7,044 bases of DNA from an uncultured Oscillospiraceae bacterium (lineage in GTDB: Bacteria; Bacillota; Clostridia; Oscillospirales; Oscillospiraceae), in assembly GCA_934630985.1 (NCBI GenBank), contig CAKTXO010000078.1, forward strand, positions 1-7,044, given 5' to 3'. The first letter of the stretch is position 1. Every line of letters starts with the position of its first letter. The notes under the pieces are model-generated. The model was not told the origin of the DNA, did no database searches, and saw only the letters and a list, made by a program, of their open reading frames with translations. Made by a program: the position numbers and the translations under genes. Shown one piece after another: positions 1-5,109 of this stretch.

Positions 1-43
1 CCAGTCTCGTTTTGTCCTTTGCGGAAAGAATCAGGTTCGACAT
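1..43 (-). CDS. 5' end of an unidentified leftward gene (cut by window edge)
   Basis: An ATG at 43-41 opens a frame that continues off the left edge and reads MSNLILSAKDKTRL in the 14 codons available. A GGAGG at 53-49 precedes it with 5 bases of spacing, which is what supports this as a true start. An ATG at 48-46 is in another frame and closes after a few codons. The gene is divergent from the tRNA promoter and is probably a chromosomal neighbour rather than part of the mobile element, but that is inference. Too little is visible to assign a family. Confidence 0.5.
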   Translation of the reverse strand, partial: MSNLILSAKDKTRL

Positions 44-95
44 AACATCCTCCAAACGATCGCCCGCAGGCTTTCTTTATTTATACGAGTTTTTC

Positions 96-254
96 ATAAA
101 ACGCTTAAAAGCGTTTTATTAGGCCGCAGGATTGCGGCCAGCGGCCACTGCCGCTAAAAAACGAAGTCAATACATTTCTTACCGCCGCCTAGGCGGTCTG
201 CCGTGAAACGGCTTAAGTAAAATGATGAAATCATTTTATTAAGAAATAGTATTG
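96..254. repeat. Array of short palindromes in the intergenic region
   Basis: Six back-to-back hairpins can be drawn. (1) 96-106 with 109-119, 11 bp, AA at the centre. (2) 122-128 with 133-139, 7 bp, loop GGAT. (3) 140-145 with 150-155, 6 bp. (4) CCGCCTAGGCGG at 185-196, a perfect palindrome. (5) GCCGT at 200-204 with ACGGC at 208-212, loop GAA. (6) TAAAATGAT at 218-226 with ATCATTTTA at 230-238, loop GAA. Hairpins 4-6 are enclosed by a longer imperfect inverted pair, CAATACATTTCTTA near 168-181 and TAAGAAATAGTATTG at 240-254. No U-tract marks any of them as an obvious terminator. They could be a non-autonomous palindromic repeat element or a structured leader of the leftward gene. Bases 255-371 show only A/T-rich sequence and no gene. 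Confidence 0.6.
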
Positions 255-371
255 TACATTTCTGCTAGTTTTCATTATACACGCAAACTGCGGAAAATGG
301 AAGTCCCAATTTCCCTTTCTCCGGCCTGTTTTTGCCTCAAAAAAGAAAATGAAAAAAACCGAAAAAACTGC

Positions 372-399
372 TTGACATTTTCCGGTTGTGTGCTATAAT
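372..399 (+). promoter_or_regulatory. Sigma-A promoter for the tRNA-Ala locus
   Basis: A perfect -35 box TTGACA (372-377) and a perfect -10 box TATAAT (394-399) are separated by 16 bases. Transcription would start around 406. The first thing downstream is the partial tRNA copy at 442, then the full tRNA at 535. A full-consensus promoter is usual for stable RNA genes. No equally good promoter is seen between 464 and 534, so this one probably drives the intact tRNA through a leader of about 130 nt. Confidence 0.85.
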
Positions 400-441
400 A
401 CAGAAGTCGTCCGGCAAGGGCGGAAAGCGAAAACAAAATAT

Positions 442-463
442 GGGGGTATAGCTCAGCTGGGAG
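442..463 (+). repeat. Partial copy of the tRNA-Ala 5' end (22 bp direct repeat)
   Basis: Bases 442-463 are identical to 535-556 of the complete tRNA: the 5' acceptor strand, the 5' half of the D stem and most of the D loop. Identity ends abruptly, with C at 464 against A at 557, and upstream at T441 against C534. The strong promoter at 372-399 lies just ahead of this copy, suggesting that this was the original 5' end of the gene. It cannot fold as a tRNA. It may be an integration duplication (attL-like), or the remnant of a second tandem tRNA gene. Confidence 0.85.
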
Positions 464-534
464 CCCAAGCAAACCAGTAACACACCCCACTTCTTAACTT
501 AATATTTTATCCAATGAACTATTCTCTCTTATTC
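464..534 (+). other. G-poor spacer between partial and full tRNA-Ala
   Basis: The 71 bases between the two tRNA 5' copies contain only three G residues and about 35% G+C, rich in C and T on the plus strand. There is no convincing ORF, promoter or hairpin. If the 22-bp direct repeat is an integration duplication, this would be what is left of the inserted DNA; otherwise it is an ordinary intergenic spacer. Confidence 0.5.
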
Positions 535-610
<76 letters not shown>

Positions 611-635
611 GAAAAGTTCGTTGGATGAACCGAAA

Positions 636-668
636 GCACCTGAAATGGAAACATTTCGGGTGTTTTTC
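636..668 (+). terminator. Rho-independent terminator of the tRNA-Ala transcript
   Basis: ACCTGAAATG (638-647) pairs with CATTTCGGGT (652-661) through one G-U, around a GAAA tetraloop. Two further outer pairs are possible (637 with 662, 636 with 663). The stem is followed by the T run GTTTTTC at 662-668. It lies 26 bases after the tRNA CCA end and reads in the same direction. Confidence 0.9.
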
Positions 669-712
669 TATGCATGCCACTCATTCGCTCCCCAGCTGTT
701 TTGTAACTTCTT

Positions 713-745
713 GTCACATTTGGGGGTGACTGAGCGATACCCCCC
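713..745. other. Overlapping dyads with an inverted tRNA 5'-end copy; candidate attachment site
   Basis: On the minus strand 745-731 read GGGGGTATCGCTCA plus flanking G, matching the tRNA-Ala 5' end (GGGGGTATAGCTCAG) at 14 of 15 positions but in the opposite orientation. The same stretch carries two dyads, GTCAC (713-717) with GTGAC (726-730), and GGGGGT (722-727) with ACCCCC (739-744). It lies 5 bases beyond the stop codon of the serine recombinase, the usual neighbourhood of an attachment site or element end. Neither strand has a U-tract that would make it a clear terminator. Assignment as an att site is inference. Confidence 0.45.
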
Positions 746-749
746 AGTT

Positions 750-2351
750 TTAGGCTGAAATATCCAGCCCGTGGAGGAACTGATTCAGGTCAAAATTGAA
801 TTCAACATTCAATTTGTAGTCCCGGAAAACCTCTACCCGCCGGATCATGCAATTCACGATCATCTTTTTTGCCTCGAAGGTGGCGTGATCATAGAGGTCA
901 GCCCAGGAGATCAGTTCTTCATACTGATCTGTAAGCTGATTCAGAAGCTGCTCCTCGCTCAAAACAGCGGCTTCCGCTTCTTCATACTGATTTCTGAGTT
1001 CGCTGCATTTTGCCTCGGAATCCCGGATCAGTCCAGCAAGGGTATCCTGAGAAAAGGCACTCTCACCCTGGATGCTGCGGACAATTTCTGCCCGAAGTAC
1101 ATTCAGGGTTTCCGTAGCTTTGCTCAGCTCTGCCTCTACTGCCGCCATGTGGGATTTCCGAAGATTCAGTTCCTTGGCGTATCTTGCCTGAATCAAATCA
1201 TTCTTGGAAATACCCTTCATCTTGCGGAAGATTTCCCGGATCATCTTGTCGATAATATCGTCCAGAATGTGCATGGTGTATCCGGTGGGGCCGTCACACT
1301 CTGTCTGCTTTCTGGTCTTACCGTAGCAGACATAGCGGATTCGGGGCGTTTTGTCCATGGAACCATCCCGCAGGCGGCGATACTTCCCGCTGGTGGTAAG
1401 GGTCAGCCTTGCGCCACAGTGACCGCAGAACACATTGCCGGACAGCAGGGACTGCCCCTTGGTGTTTTGGGGAACCGTAGGACGTTCCTTTGCACGGTCA
1501 GACCGATCCTCCCGGATTTTCTGCGCGGTATCAAACTGCTGGGAAGAGATGATCTGCAATTCCGGTAAAACATCGGAACGGCTGTCACCAGAACGAAGCA
1601 CCCCGGTATAGGTAGGATTGCAGAGAATCCCACGAATAGAGGCCGGATGCCAGTTCTTCCCGGTGCGGGTACGGTAGCCAAGACGGTTCAGGTAAGTAGC
1701 GATCCGCTGAGCGCCGTAACCCTCGCTGGTGTACTTGTCGAAGATCAGACGAACAACAGCAGCTTCTTCCTCGTTGATTTGCAGGTCAAGAAGCTCATGC
1801 TTTTTCTTGTTGAACCGTCCGCTCTTCACCAGATCGTAGCCATAGGCCGCAAAGCCGCCCTTGAAGTGACCGGCTTCCACAAGCTGACCCAAACTGGTGC
1901 GGGTACGGATGGAGGTTTTCTCGCTTTCCCCATCGGCCTGCCAGAAGCGGATGTAATTCAGCAGCTTGTCCGTGTGGTTGTCGAACCGCTGCTCCCCTTC
2001 CTGGGTGCTCCAAACCTGAATGCCGTGCTTACAGAACCACTCCACAACAAAGGGCGTTTCGTCTGCAATTCTGCCGATACGGTCAAACATGAATACGAGG
2101 AAGATGTCAAACTCTCCTCTGGCCGCCATGGACTTGATGATTTGCAGCTTGTCCCGGGATTCGGCACGAACCTTGTGCCCGGACACGCCTTCCTCCTGTT
2201 CCTCATGGACGATTGTCCAGCCCATCTTCGCGGCAAAGCTGTGACAGGCTTTTCGCTGCATGGGAATATCGGCTTCATGGTTTTCGGTATAGTCCACCTG
2301 CTTGCCCGTGGATACACGGTACAGGCAGCAAACTCGGTTTTGATTTGTCAT
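750..2351 (-). CDS. Large serine recombinase (integrase/excisionase of the element)
   Basis: This 533-residue protein cuts and rejoins DNA through a phosphoserine link to excise and integrate the element. The N-terminal resolvase domain (about 5-150) has the nucleophile S14 in YRVSTGKQ and the arginines of DRIGR (R91, R94). The recombinase domain follows (about 165-265), with GYGAQRIATYLN and the typical IRGILCNPTYTG. A zinc ribbon (about 303-355) has C309, C312, C342 and C352. Residues about 390-480 form a predicted coiled coil, as in integrases that control direction of recombination. Length fits the family. The start is fixed by AAAGGAG at 2367-2361, 9 bases ahead of the ATG, which overlaps the stop of the small upstream gene as ATGA. 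The gene ends beside the candidate att site. The setting with a MobV gene resembles Tn4451-type elements (TnpX/TnpZ), but I do not claim orthology. No catalytic residue appears to be missing. Confidence 0.95.
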   Translation of the reverse strand: MTNQNRVCCLYRVSTGKQVDYTENHEADIPMQRKACHSFAAKMGWTIVHEEQEEGVSGHKVRAESRDKLQIIKSMAARGEFDIFLVFMFDRIGRIADETPFVVEWFCKHGIQVWSTQEGEQRFDNHTDKLLNYIRFWQADGESEKTSIRTRTSLGQLVEAGHFKGGFAAYGYDLVKSGRFNKKKHELLDLQINEEEAAVVRLIFDKYTSEGYGAQRIATYLNRLGYRTRTGKNWHPASIRGILCNPTYTGVLRSGDSRSDVLPELQIISSQQFDTAQKIREDRSDRAKERPTVPQNTKGQSLLSGNVFCGHCGARLTLTTSGKYRRLRDGSMDKTPRIRYVCYGKTRKQTECDGPTGYTMHILDDIIDKMIREIFRKMKGISKNDLIQARYAKELNLRKSHMAAVEAELSKATETLNVLRAEIVRSIQGESAFSQDTLAGLIRDSEAKCSELRNQYEEAEAAVLSEEQLLNQLTDQYEELISWADLYDHATFEAKKMIVNCMIRRVEVFRDYKLNVEFNFDLNQFLHGLDISA

Positions 2352-2551
2352 TGTTCGGTACTCCTTTCATCTTCTGAAAGGGGTATCTTTGTATGGGATG
2401 TGGAATTGTCAAGGTGCACATCCTCATTATAACCACAGTTCCCGGAATCCGCAATAGTAAAAGCGGAATTCATCAGAATATCCCGAATTCTGAAAAAGGT
2501 CTCCGGCATGGGCAGATTGGAAAAGGTGGCGCACACTTCATGTCCATCCAC
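2348..2551 (-). CDS. Small protein translationally coupled to the recombinase; start uncertain
   Basis: The frame reads VDGHEVCATFSNLPMPETF and onward to STEQ, and its TGA overlaps the recombinase ATG as ATGA, so translation through this frame would couple to the recombinase. The only usable start in frame is a GTG at 2551 with no recognisable ribosome binding site, although the frame is open further upstream to a TAA at 2635-2633 (27 more sense codons with no ATG, GTG or TTG). That upstream part (CFQRRNREATREELRITDC...) looks coding. The natural reading is that this is the C-terminal part of a gene that begins at 2688 in another frame. The pattern of a short strand followed by FS and ET...I..IL loosely recalls small TnpW-like proteins beside TnpX-type recombinases. 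That is a weak resemblance and the function is unknown. Confidence 0.5.
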   Translation of the reverse strand: MDGHEVCATFSNLPMPETFFRIRDILMNSAFTIADSGNCGYNEDVHLDNSTSHTKIPLSEDERSTEQ

Positions 2552-2577
2552 CTGAAAAGTTTTTTGAATACAGTCTG

Positions 2578-2688
2578 TTATACGCAGTTCCTCCCTGGTC
2601 GCTTCCCGATTCCTCCGTTGGAAACATAGAGTTTATTCTTGCAGGCGAGAGCGACCTCACGAAAAATTTTAGATGTTGTTGATTTCAT
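2578..2688 (-). CDS. Short ORF with strong RBS; likely N-terminal part of the split small gene
   Basis: An ATG at 2688-2686 follows AAGGAG with 8 bases of spacing, the best initiation signal between the relaxase and the recombinase. The frame gives 36 residues, beginning MKSTTSKIFREVALACKNKL and ending GRNCV at TAA 2580-2578. It overlaps the open frame of the next small ORF across 2578-2632. A -1 change of frame in that overlap would give one protein of about 113 residues ending in the ATGA overlap with the recombinase. No canonical X-XXY-YYZ slippery heptamer is visible. It may be a disabling frameshift, a sequencing error, or a genuine leader peptide. The in-frame ATG at 2715 lacks a ribosome binding site. 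I do not recognise the protein. Confidence 0.45.
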   Translation of the reverse strand: MKSTTSKIFREVALACKNKLYVSNGGIGKRPGRNCV

Positions 2689-2720
2689 AATGAATACTCC
2701 TTTTTCAGTTGTCATTTTTG

Positions 2721-2751
2721 AGATTTCAAAATCTGATCGTAAATCGATCAG
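2721..2751 (-). terminator. Weak hairpin terminator after the relaxase gene
   Basis: CTGATCG at 2733-2739 and CGATCAG at 2745-2751 form a 7-bp stem with a 5-base loop, and the relaxase stop codon (2750-2748) lies inside it. On the minus strand it is followed by ATTTTG, a poor U-tract. A second palindrome, AGATTT (2721-2726) with AAATCT (2729-2734), follows directly. It may attenuate rather than end transcription into the recombinase operon. Confidence 0.35.
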
Positions 2752-4115
2752 CGGTTAATCGTCTCCTTTTGCTTCTTCTCTTTGGTAATGGCTGCCTGCG
2801 CCTGCCGGGCAGCTTCCAGTGCACGCTCCAAAATCTGTGTACCCAAATACTTTCGGAGCAAATGATAGTCAGACAGTTCTTGATTCATCTGTGCCTCCCT
2901 GCCCTCAGATTCGGTTAGACGAGTCTGGAGCCGGTCAACCTGTCGTGCAAGATTCTCATTGCGGTGCAAGAGCTGCCGACACTTTTCTTTCAGGTTGACG
3001 CACTGGGTGTACAACTTCAGAAGCAGCTTGCCGAAGTGTGCCATCATGGGGATAATCCGGGAGCGGTATCCCTTGGCGGATTCCAGCGGCGTGGGCGTAG
3101 GAAGCCATTCATCCGGCGGACGAATAAACTCGGCGGCATATTTCTCCGCATTTTTCATCCCGCTGGACAATGCCCTGTACTGCTCCTGAATGGCATCCCG
3201 ATTCTGCTTGGCGGTATTCAGCTCTACCTCTGTGGTGCTCAGCTTGTCCGAGGCAGCTTCCAAATCGGAGAGCAGAGATTCCATGTCATTCTGTTTTTCG
3301 CTGACCGCTTCCCGGAGCTGTTCCAGCCGTTCCTGCTCTGCCTGAACCTTAAACTGTGTCACCGTCAGATGCTCCTCGGTGCTACCCCGCTCGCCTCGTT
3401 CCACATTGGTGTAACCTGCGGCGCGCATGGCGTTGAAGAAATCGTCCTGGAGGATGCTGTAAGATTTTTTCAAGATCGGTTTTCCTTTTGCGGTCAGCAG
3501 GGGATTCCCGTTCTCGTCCAGCGCTGGATTGGACTGCCACTTCTTACTACTGCTGACCTGCATGATGGTTTCCTTCACAGTGCCAACCAGTGATTTGTCC
3601 TTGCAGCGTTTGCTCCAAAGAATCTGTTTTTCAACGACCGGGATGTACACAACATGAAGATGGTAGTGGTACACATCTTCTCCCAGAGCTTCGGACATGG
3701 CCCGGTTACGTTCGTCTGCGTGCATCACAGCGGAGAGAATGTATTGCTCACCGCCCACAATCTCCACTGCGGCTTTGTAAGCATCTGCATAGAACTGTTT
3801 TGCAAATTCGTAGCCGCCGTGGTTGTAGAAATAAGCGGAGTTCACATCGAAGATCAGCTCACCGTAAAGGTTGGCATCTTCTTTCAGACCACGGGTGGAG
3901 ATCACACCATCAGCTTTCATCTGCTCAAACATTTCAGCATAACTGCCGGTAGGTGTTTTGAGATGGACATTGTAGGAAAGACGTTCCGGTACAATATCCG
4001 GGTTGGTATAGGATTCCTTTTCCCGCTCATTGTGCCGCTGGGCATTGGCGACTTTGGAAGCAGTCAGATTTACATTTCTTGCTACGGTACGGTCAATACC
4101 GTCATTTCTTGCCAT
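2748..4115 (-). CDS. MobV-family relaxase (Mob/Pre plasmid recombination type)
   Basis: This 455-residue protein is the relaxase that nicks the transfer origin and pilots the single strand into a recipient cell. Its N-terminus has the MobV motif I (AQRHNEREKESYTNPDI); H28 corresponds to the nucleophilic histidine 22 of pMV158 MobM. The metal-binding motif is visible as HADE (H132, E135) and HYHLHVVYIP (H152, H154). In MobM these parts are only three residues apart (HxxExxxHxH), whereas about 14 residues intervene here. From about 255 to 320 and 375 to 450 the protein is a heptad-rich coiled coil, a usual Mob C-terminus for dimerisation or membrane contact. The start is an ATG with AAAGGA at 4131-4126. 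An oriT-like sequence lies 76 bases upstream. No coupling protein or secretion gene is in the window, so transfer would need a helper. The stop codon falls in a small hairpin. Confidence 0.93.
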   Translation of the reverse strand: MARNDGIDRTVARNVNLTASKVANAQRHNEREKESYTNPDIVPERLSYNVHLKTPTGSYAEMFEQMKADGVISTRGLKEDANLYGELIFDVNSAYFYNHGGYEFAKQFYADAYKAAVEIVGGEQYILSAVMHADERNRAMSEALGEDVYHYHLHVVYIPVVEKQILWSKRCKDKSLVGTVKETIMQVSSSKKWQSNPALDENGNPLLTAKGKPILKKSYSILQDDFFNAMRAAGYTNVERGERGSTEEHLTVTQFKVQAEQERLEQLREAVSEKQNDMESLLSDLEAASDKLSTTEVELNTAKQNRDAIQEQYRALSSGMKNAEKYAAEFIRPPDEWLPTPTPLESAKGYRSRIIPMMAHFGKLLLKLYTQCVNLKEKCRQLLHRNENLARQVDRLQTRLTESEGREAQMNQELSDYHLLRKYLGTQILERALEAARQAQAAITKEKKQKETINR

Positions 4116-4169
4116 TGAAGGTCAATCCTTTCTTAAATTCATTTTTTGTTTCAAGAGACACGGGGGGAG

Positions 4170-4234
4170 CACTTCTGCGGAAGTGTAATAACCCACTATG
4201 ATACTTTCATCCTATGGCTGCAAAGTATCGTGGG
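4170..4234 (-). other. Candidate MobV origin of transfer (oriT)
   Basis: On the minus strand the sequence TAGTGGG^TTATTAC resembles the MobV nick consensus TAGTGTG^TTA of pMV158, putting the predicted nick between 4192 and 4191. Immediately 5' of it is a hairpin: CCCAC (plus 4192-4196) pairs with GTGGG (4230-4234), and GATACTTT (4200-4207) with AAAGTATC (4222-4229). The two helices are separated by a three-base bulge (4197-4199) on the nick-proximal side and the loop has 14 bases. pMV158 has the same arrangement of a bulged hairpin ending in GTGTG at the nick. A second hairpin, CACTTC/GAAGTG with loop TGCG (4170-4185), lies just beyond the nick. The relaxase gene follows directly, so it would enter the recipient early. 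MobV relaxases also often repress their own promoter at this site (family knowledge). Confidence 0.75.
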
Positions 4235-4235
4235 C

Positions 4236-4428
4236 TCTCCGAGGGGGAACGGAGAATGCGGCACTTGCGAGTGCCGACCGGCGGCTTGCAGTTGGTACCT
4301 AAAATGCAAATCCGCCCCGGACAGTGGTGATTTCCCCAAAAAGTTTTTTCAATCACCACAGTCCGCTGCATTCTCTCAGACCGTCCACGCTGAACTCTGC
4401 GGATTTCATCGTGGGGACGGGGGATGCA
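4236..4428. other. Densely structured non-coding segment between oriT and the HTH gene
   Basis: At least five hairpins lie in under 200 bases. TCTCCG/CGGAGA (4236-4241 with 4250-4255). CGGCACT/AGTGCCG with loop TGCG (4259-4265 with 4270-4276). An imperfect stem, TTGCA/TGCAA (4286-4290 with 4305-4309) capped by GGTACC and enclosed by CCGG/CCGG at 4278 and 4317. GTGGTGATT/AATCACCAC (4324-4332 with 4351-4359). CCGTCC-ACG/CGT-GG-GGACGG (4381-4389 with 4410-4420), enclosed by TGCAT/ATGCA (4367-4371 with 4424-4428). A long-range pair, GAGAATGC (4252-4259) with GCATTCTC (4368-4375), would compete with some of these. An 86-codon minus-strand frame crosses it but looks spurious. The segment may be relaxosome binding sites, a lagging-strand or replication origin, or a structured RNA. 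Confidence 0.6.
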
Positions 4429-4469
4429 AGTGGGGCAGGTTGCGTGTGGAGATGCGGGCGTGAGCATGG

Positions 4470-4682
4470 TTACTCCCTCTTTTTCTGCCAGACGGTTTCA
4501 TAGCCCAGCACGTCGGCAAGCTCCAGCACCTCCTTGTAGCGGATGCTCTCCCGCTGGAGCTTGGCGGACAGGTTGGAAACGCTGTCGCTCCATCCGTACT
4601 CATCGGACAGCAGATCGACTACCTTCTGCATGGTCATACCGGCACGCACAATCTGTGCCTTTAATTCATTGCGTACATTCAT
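4470..4682 (-). CDS. Small HTH-like (XRE-type) DNA-binding protein
   Basis: This is a 70-residue, charged, all-helical protein without signal peptide or membrane segment. It begins MNVRNELKAQIVRAG; the segment MTMQKVVDLLSDEYG followed by SVSNLSAKLQRES has the spacing of a Cro/CI-type helix-turn-helix (residues about 16-45), and the tail RYKEVLELADVLGYETVWQK is the pattern seen in many short XRE-like proteins of Firmicutes mobile elements. The start is fixed by GGAGG at 4696-4692, 9 bases ahead of the ATG. It lies between the putative replication region and the oriT and may regulate the element, but no operator can be proven. The family call rests on pattern only. Confidence 0.75.
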   Translation of the reverse strand: MNVRNELKAQIVRAGMTMQKVVDLLSDEYGWSDSVSNLSAKLQRESIRYKEVLELADVLGYETVWQKKRE

Positions 4683-4801
4683 TGTGATAAACCTCCATAA
4701 AAATAGTGATGAAAATAGCGAAGTCGGTGCGCCCTACGGCGTATCCGCTTCGCTGGTAAGTGAAAAATGTGTAATTGGGGAAATCCGTTCAGGATTTCCA
4801 T
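4679..4801 (-). CDS. Doubtful 40-residue basic ORF overlapping the HTH gene start
   Basis: An ATG at 4801-4799 with AGGA seven bases ahead opens a 40-codon frame whose TGA overlaps the ATG of the HTH gene as ATGA. The product is strongly basic (AKRIRRRAHRLRYFHHYF). The frame runs through a nested hairpin (4717-4754) and the HTH gene's own ribosome binding site, so it may be only chance. No family is recognised. Confidence 0.15.
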   Translation of the reverse strand: MEILNGFPQLHIFHLPAKRIRRRAHRLRYFHHYFYGGLSQ

Positions 4802-5048
4802 AATGATGTCCTGTTCACAGGTGACCCTATCCCACTTTCCTGTTTCGTGGGATTTGGTTTGAAACAGTGAAAAGCCCCGCGATTCTGTGAAAATGATTCA
4901 CGATTCAAAGAAGCGCGATTTCGTGAAATACTTTCGTTTGGCAGCGGAAAACTTTCCGATTTCCACTACCCTTGATTTTCAAGTCACGAAAACAGGAGCA
5001 TATCTGTGGTCTGCATAATTCTGCTGTTGGCGAACATAGGGTAAAATG
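4683..5048. other. Palindrome-rich non-coding region; candidate replication origin or regulatory region
   Basis: No convincing gene lies in these 366 bases between the helicase and the HTH gene. Seen in it: a nested hairpin AGCGAAG/CTTCGCT (4717-4723 with 4748-4754) enclosing TGCGCC/GGCGTA; GGAAATCC/GGATTTCC (4779-4786 with 4792-4799); ATCCCAC/GTGGGAT (4829-4835 with 4847-4853); and CGGAAA/TTTCCG around 4945-4958. GTGAAA occurs at 4760, 4867, 4887 and 4923, and a 15-base sequence CGCGATT-NN-GTGAAA is present twice (4878-4892 and 4914-4928). Iterons and palindromes next to a P4-type helicase fit an origin, but they are few and irregular. I found no good promoter for the HTH and relaxase genes. 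Confidence 0.4.
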
Positions 5049-5109
5049 CTGCGTACATACGTACGGCGGGACATTAGTTGTCCCAGCCCCCTGGTACGTA
5101 CGTACGCAG
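5049..5109. repeat. Large palindrome spanning the helicase stop codon
   Basis: CTGCGTACATACGTAC (5049-5064) and GTACGTACGTACGCAG (5094-5109) are 16-base inverted arms differing at one position (5057 against 5101). In a minus-strand RNA that position is a G-U pair, so the stem is unbroken. An inner stem, GGGAC (5068-5072) with GTCCC (5080-5084), has a 7-base loop holding the helicase stop codon (5076-5074). The last codons of the helicase are written by the repeating ACGT units. The downstream minus-strand sequence GCATTTTACC is a poor terminator tail. Candidates are a cruciform origin, a protein binding site or a terminator. Confidence 0.8.

Noticed and set aside
96..254. CRISPR array
   Set aside because: The repeats are palindromes of different sequence with no constant repeat-spacer pattern and no cas gene.
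252..280. Possible promoter TTGTAC...TTATAC upstream of the tRNA promoter
   Set aside because: The -10 box is poor and a perfect promoter lies 120 bases downstream.
771..2432. Long plus-strand ORFs (265 and 261 codons) opposite the recombinase
   Set aside because: Antisense shadows of the recombinase codons; no ribosome binding site, and the opposite strand encodes all recombinase motifs.
2964..4118. Plus-strand ORFs of 209, 120 and 154 codons opposite the relaxase
   Set aside because: Shadows of the MobV gene with no family motif.
4207..4467. 86-codon minus-strand ORF directly after the HTH gene, with a GAGGGAG just ahead of its ATG
   Set aside because: The frame runs through all the hairpins and into the oriT stem; its composition (many C, P and R) looks like translated structured DNA. 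It would become credible only if conserved at the protein level.
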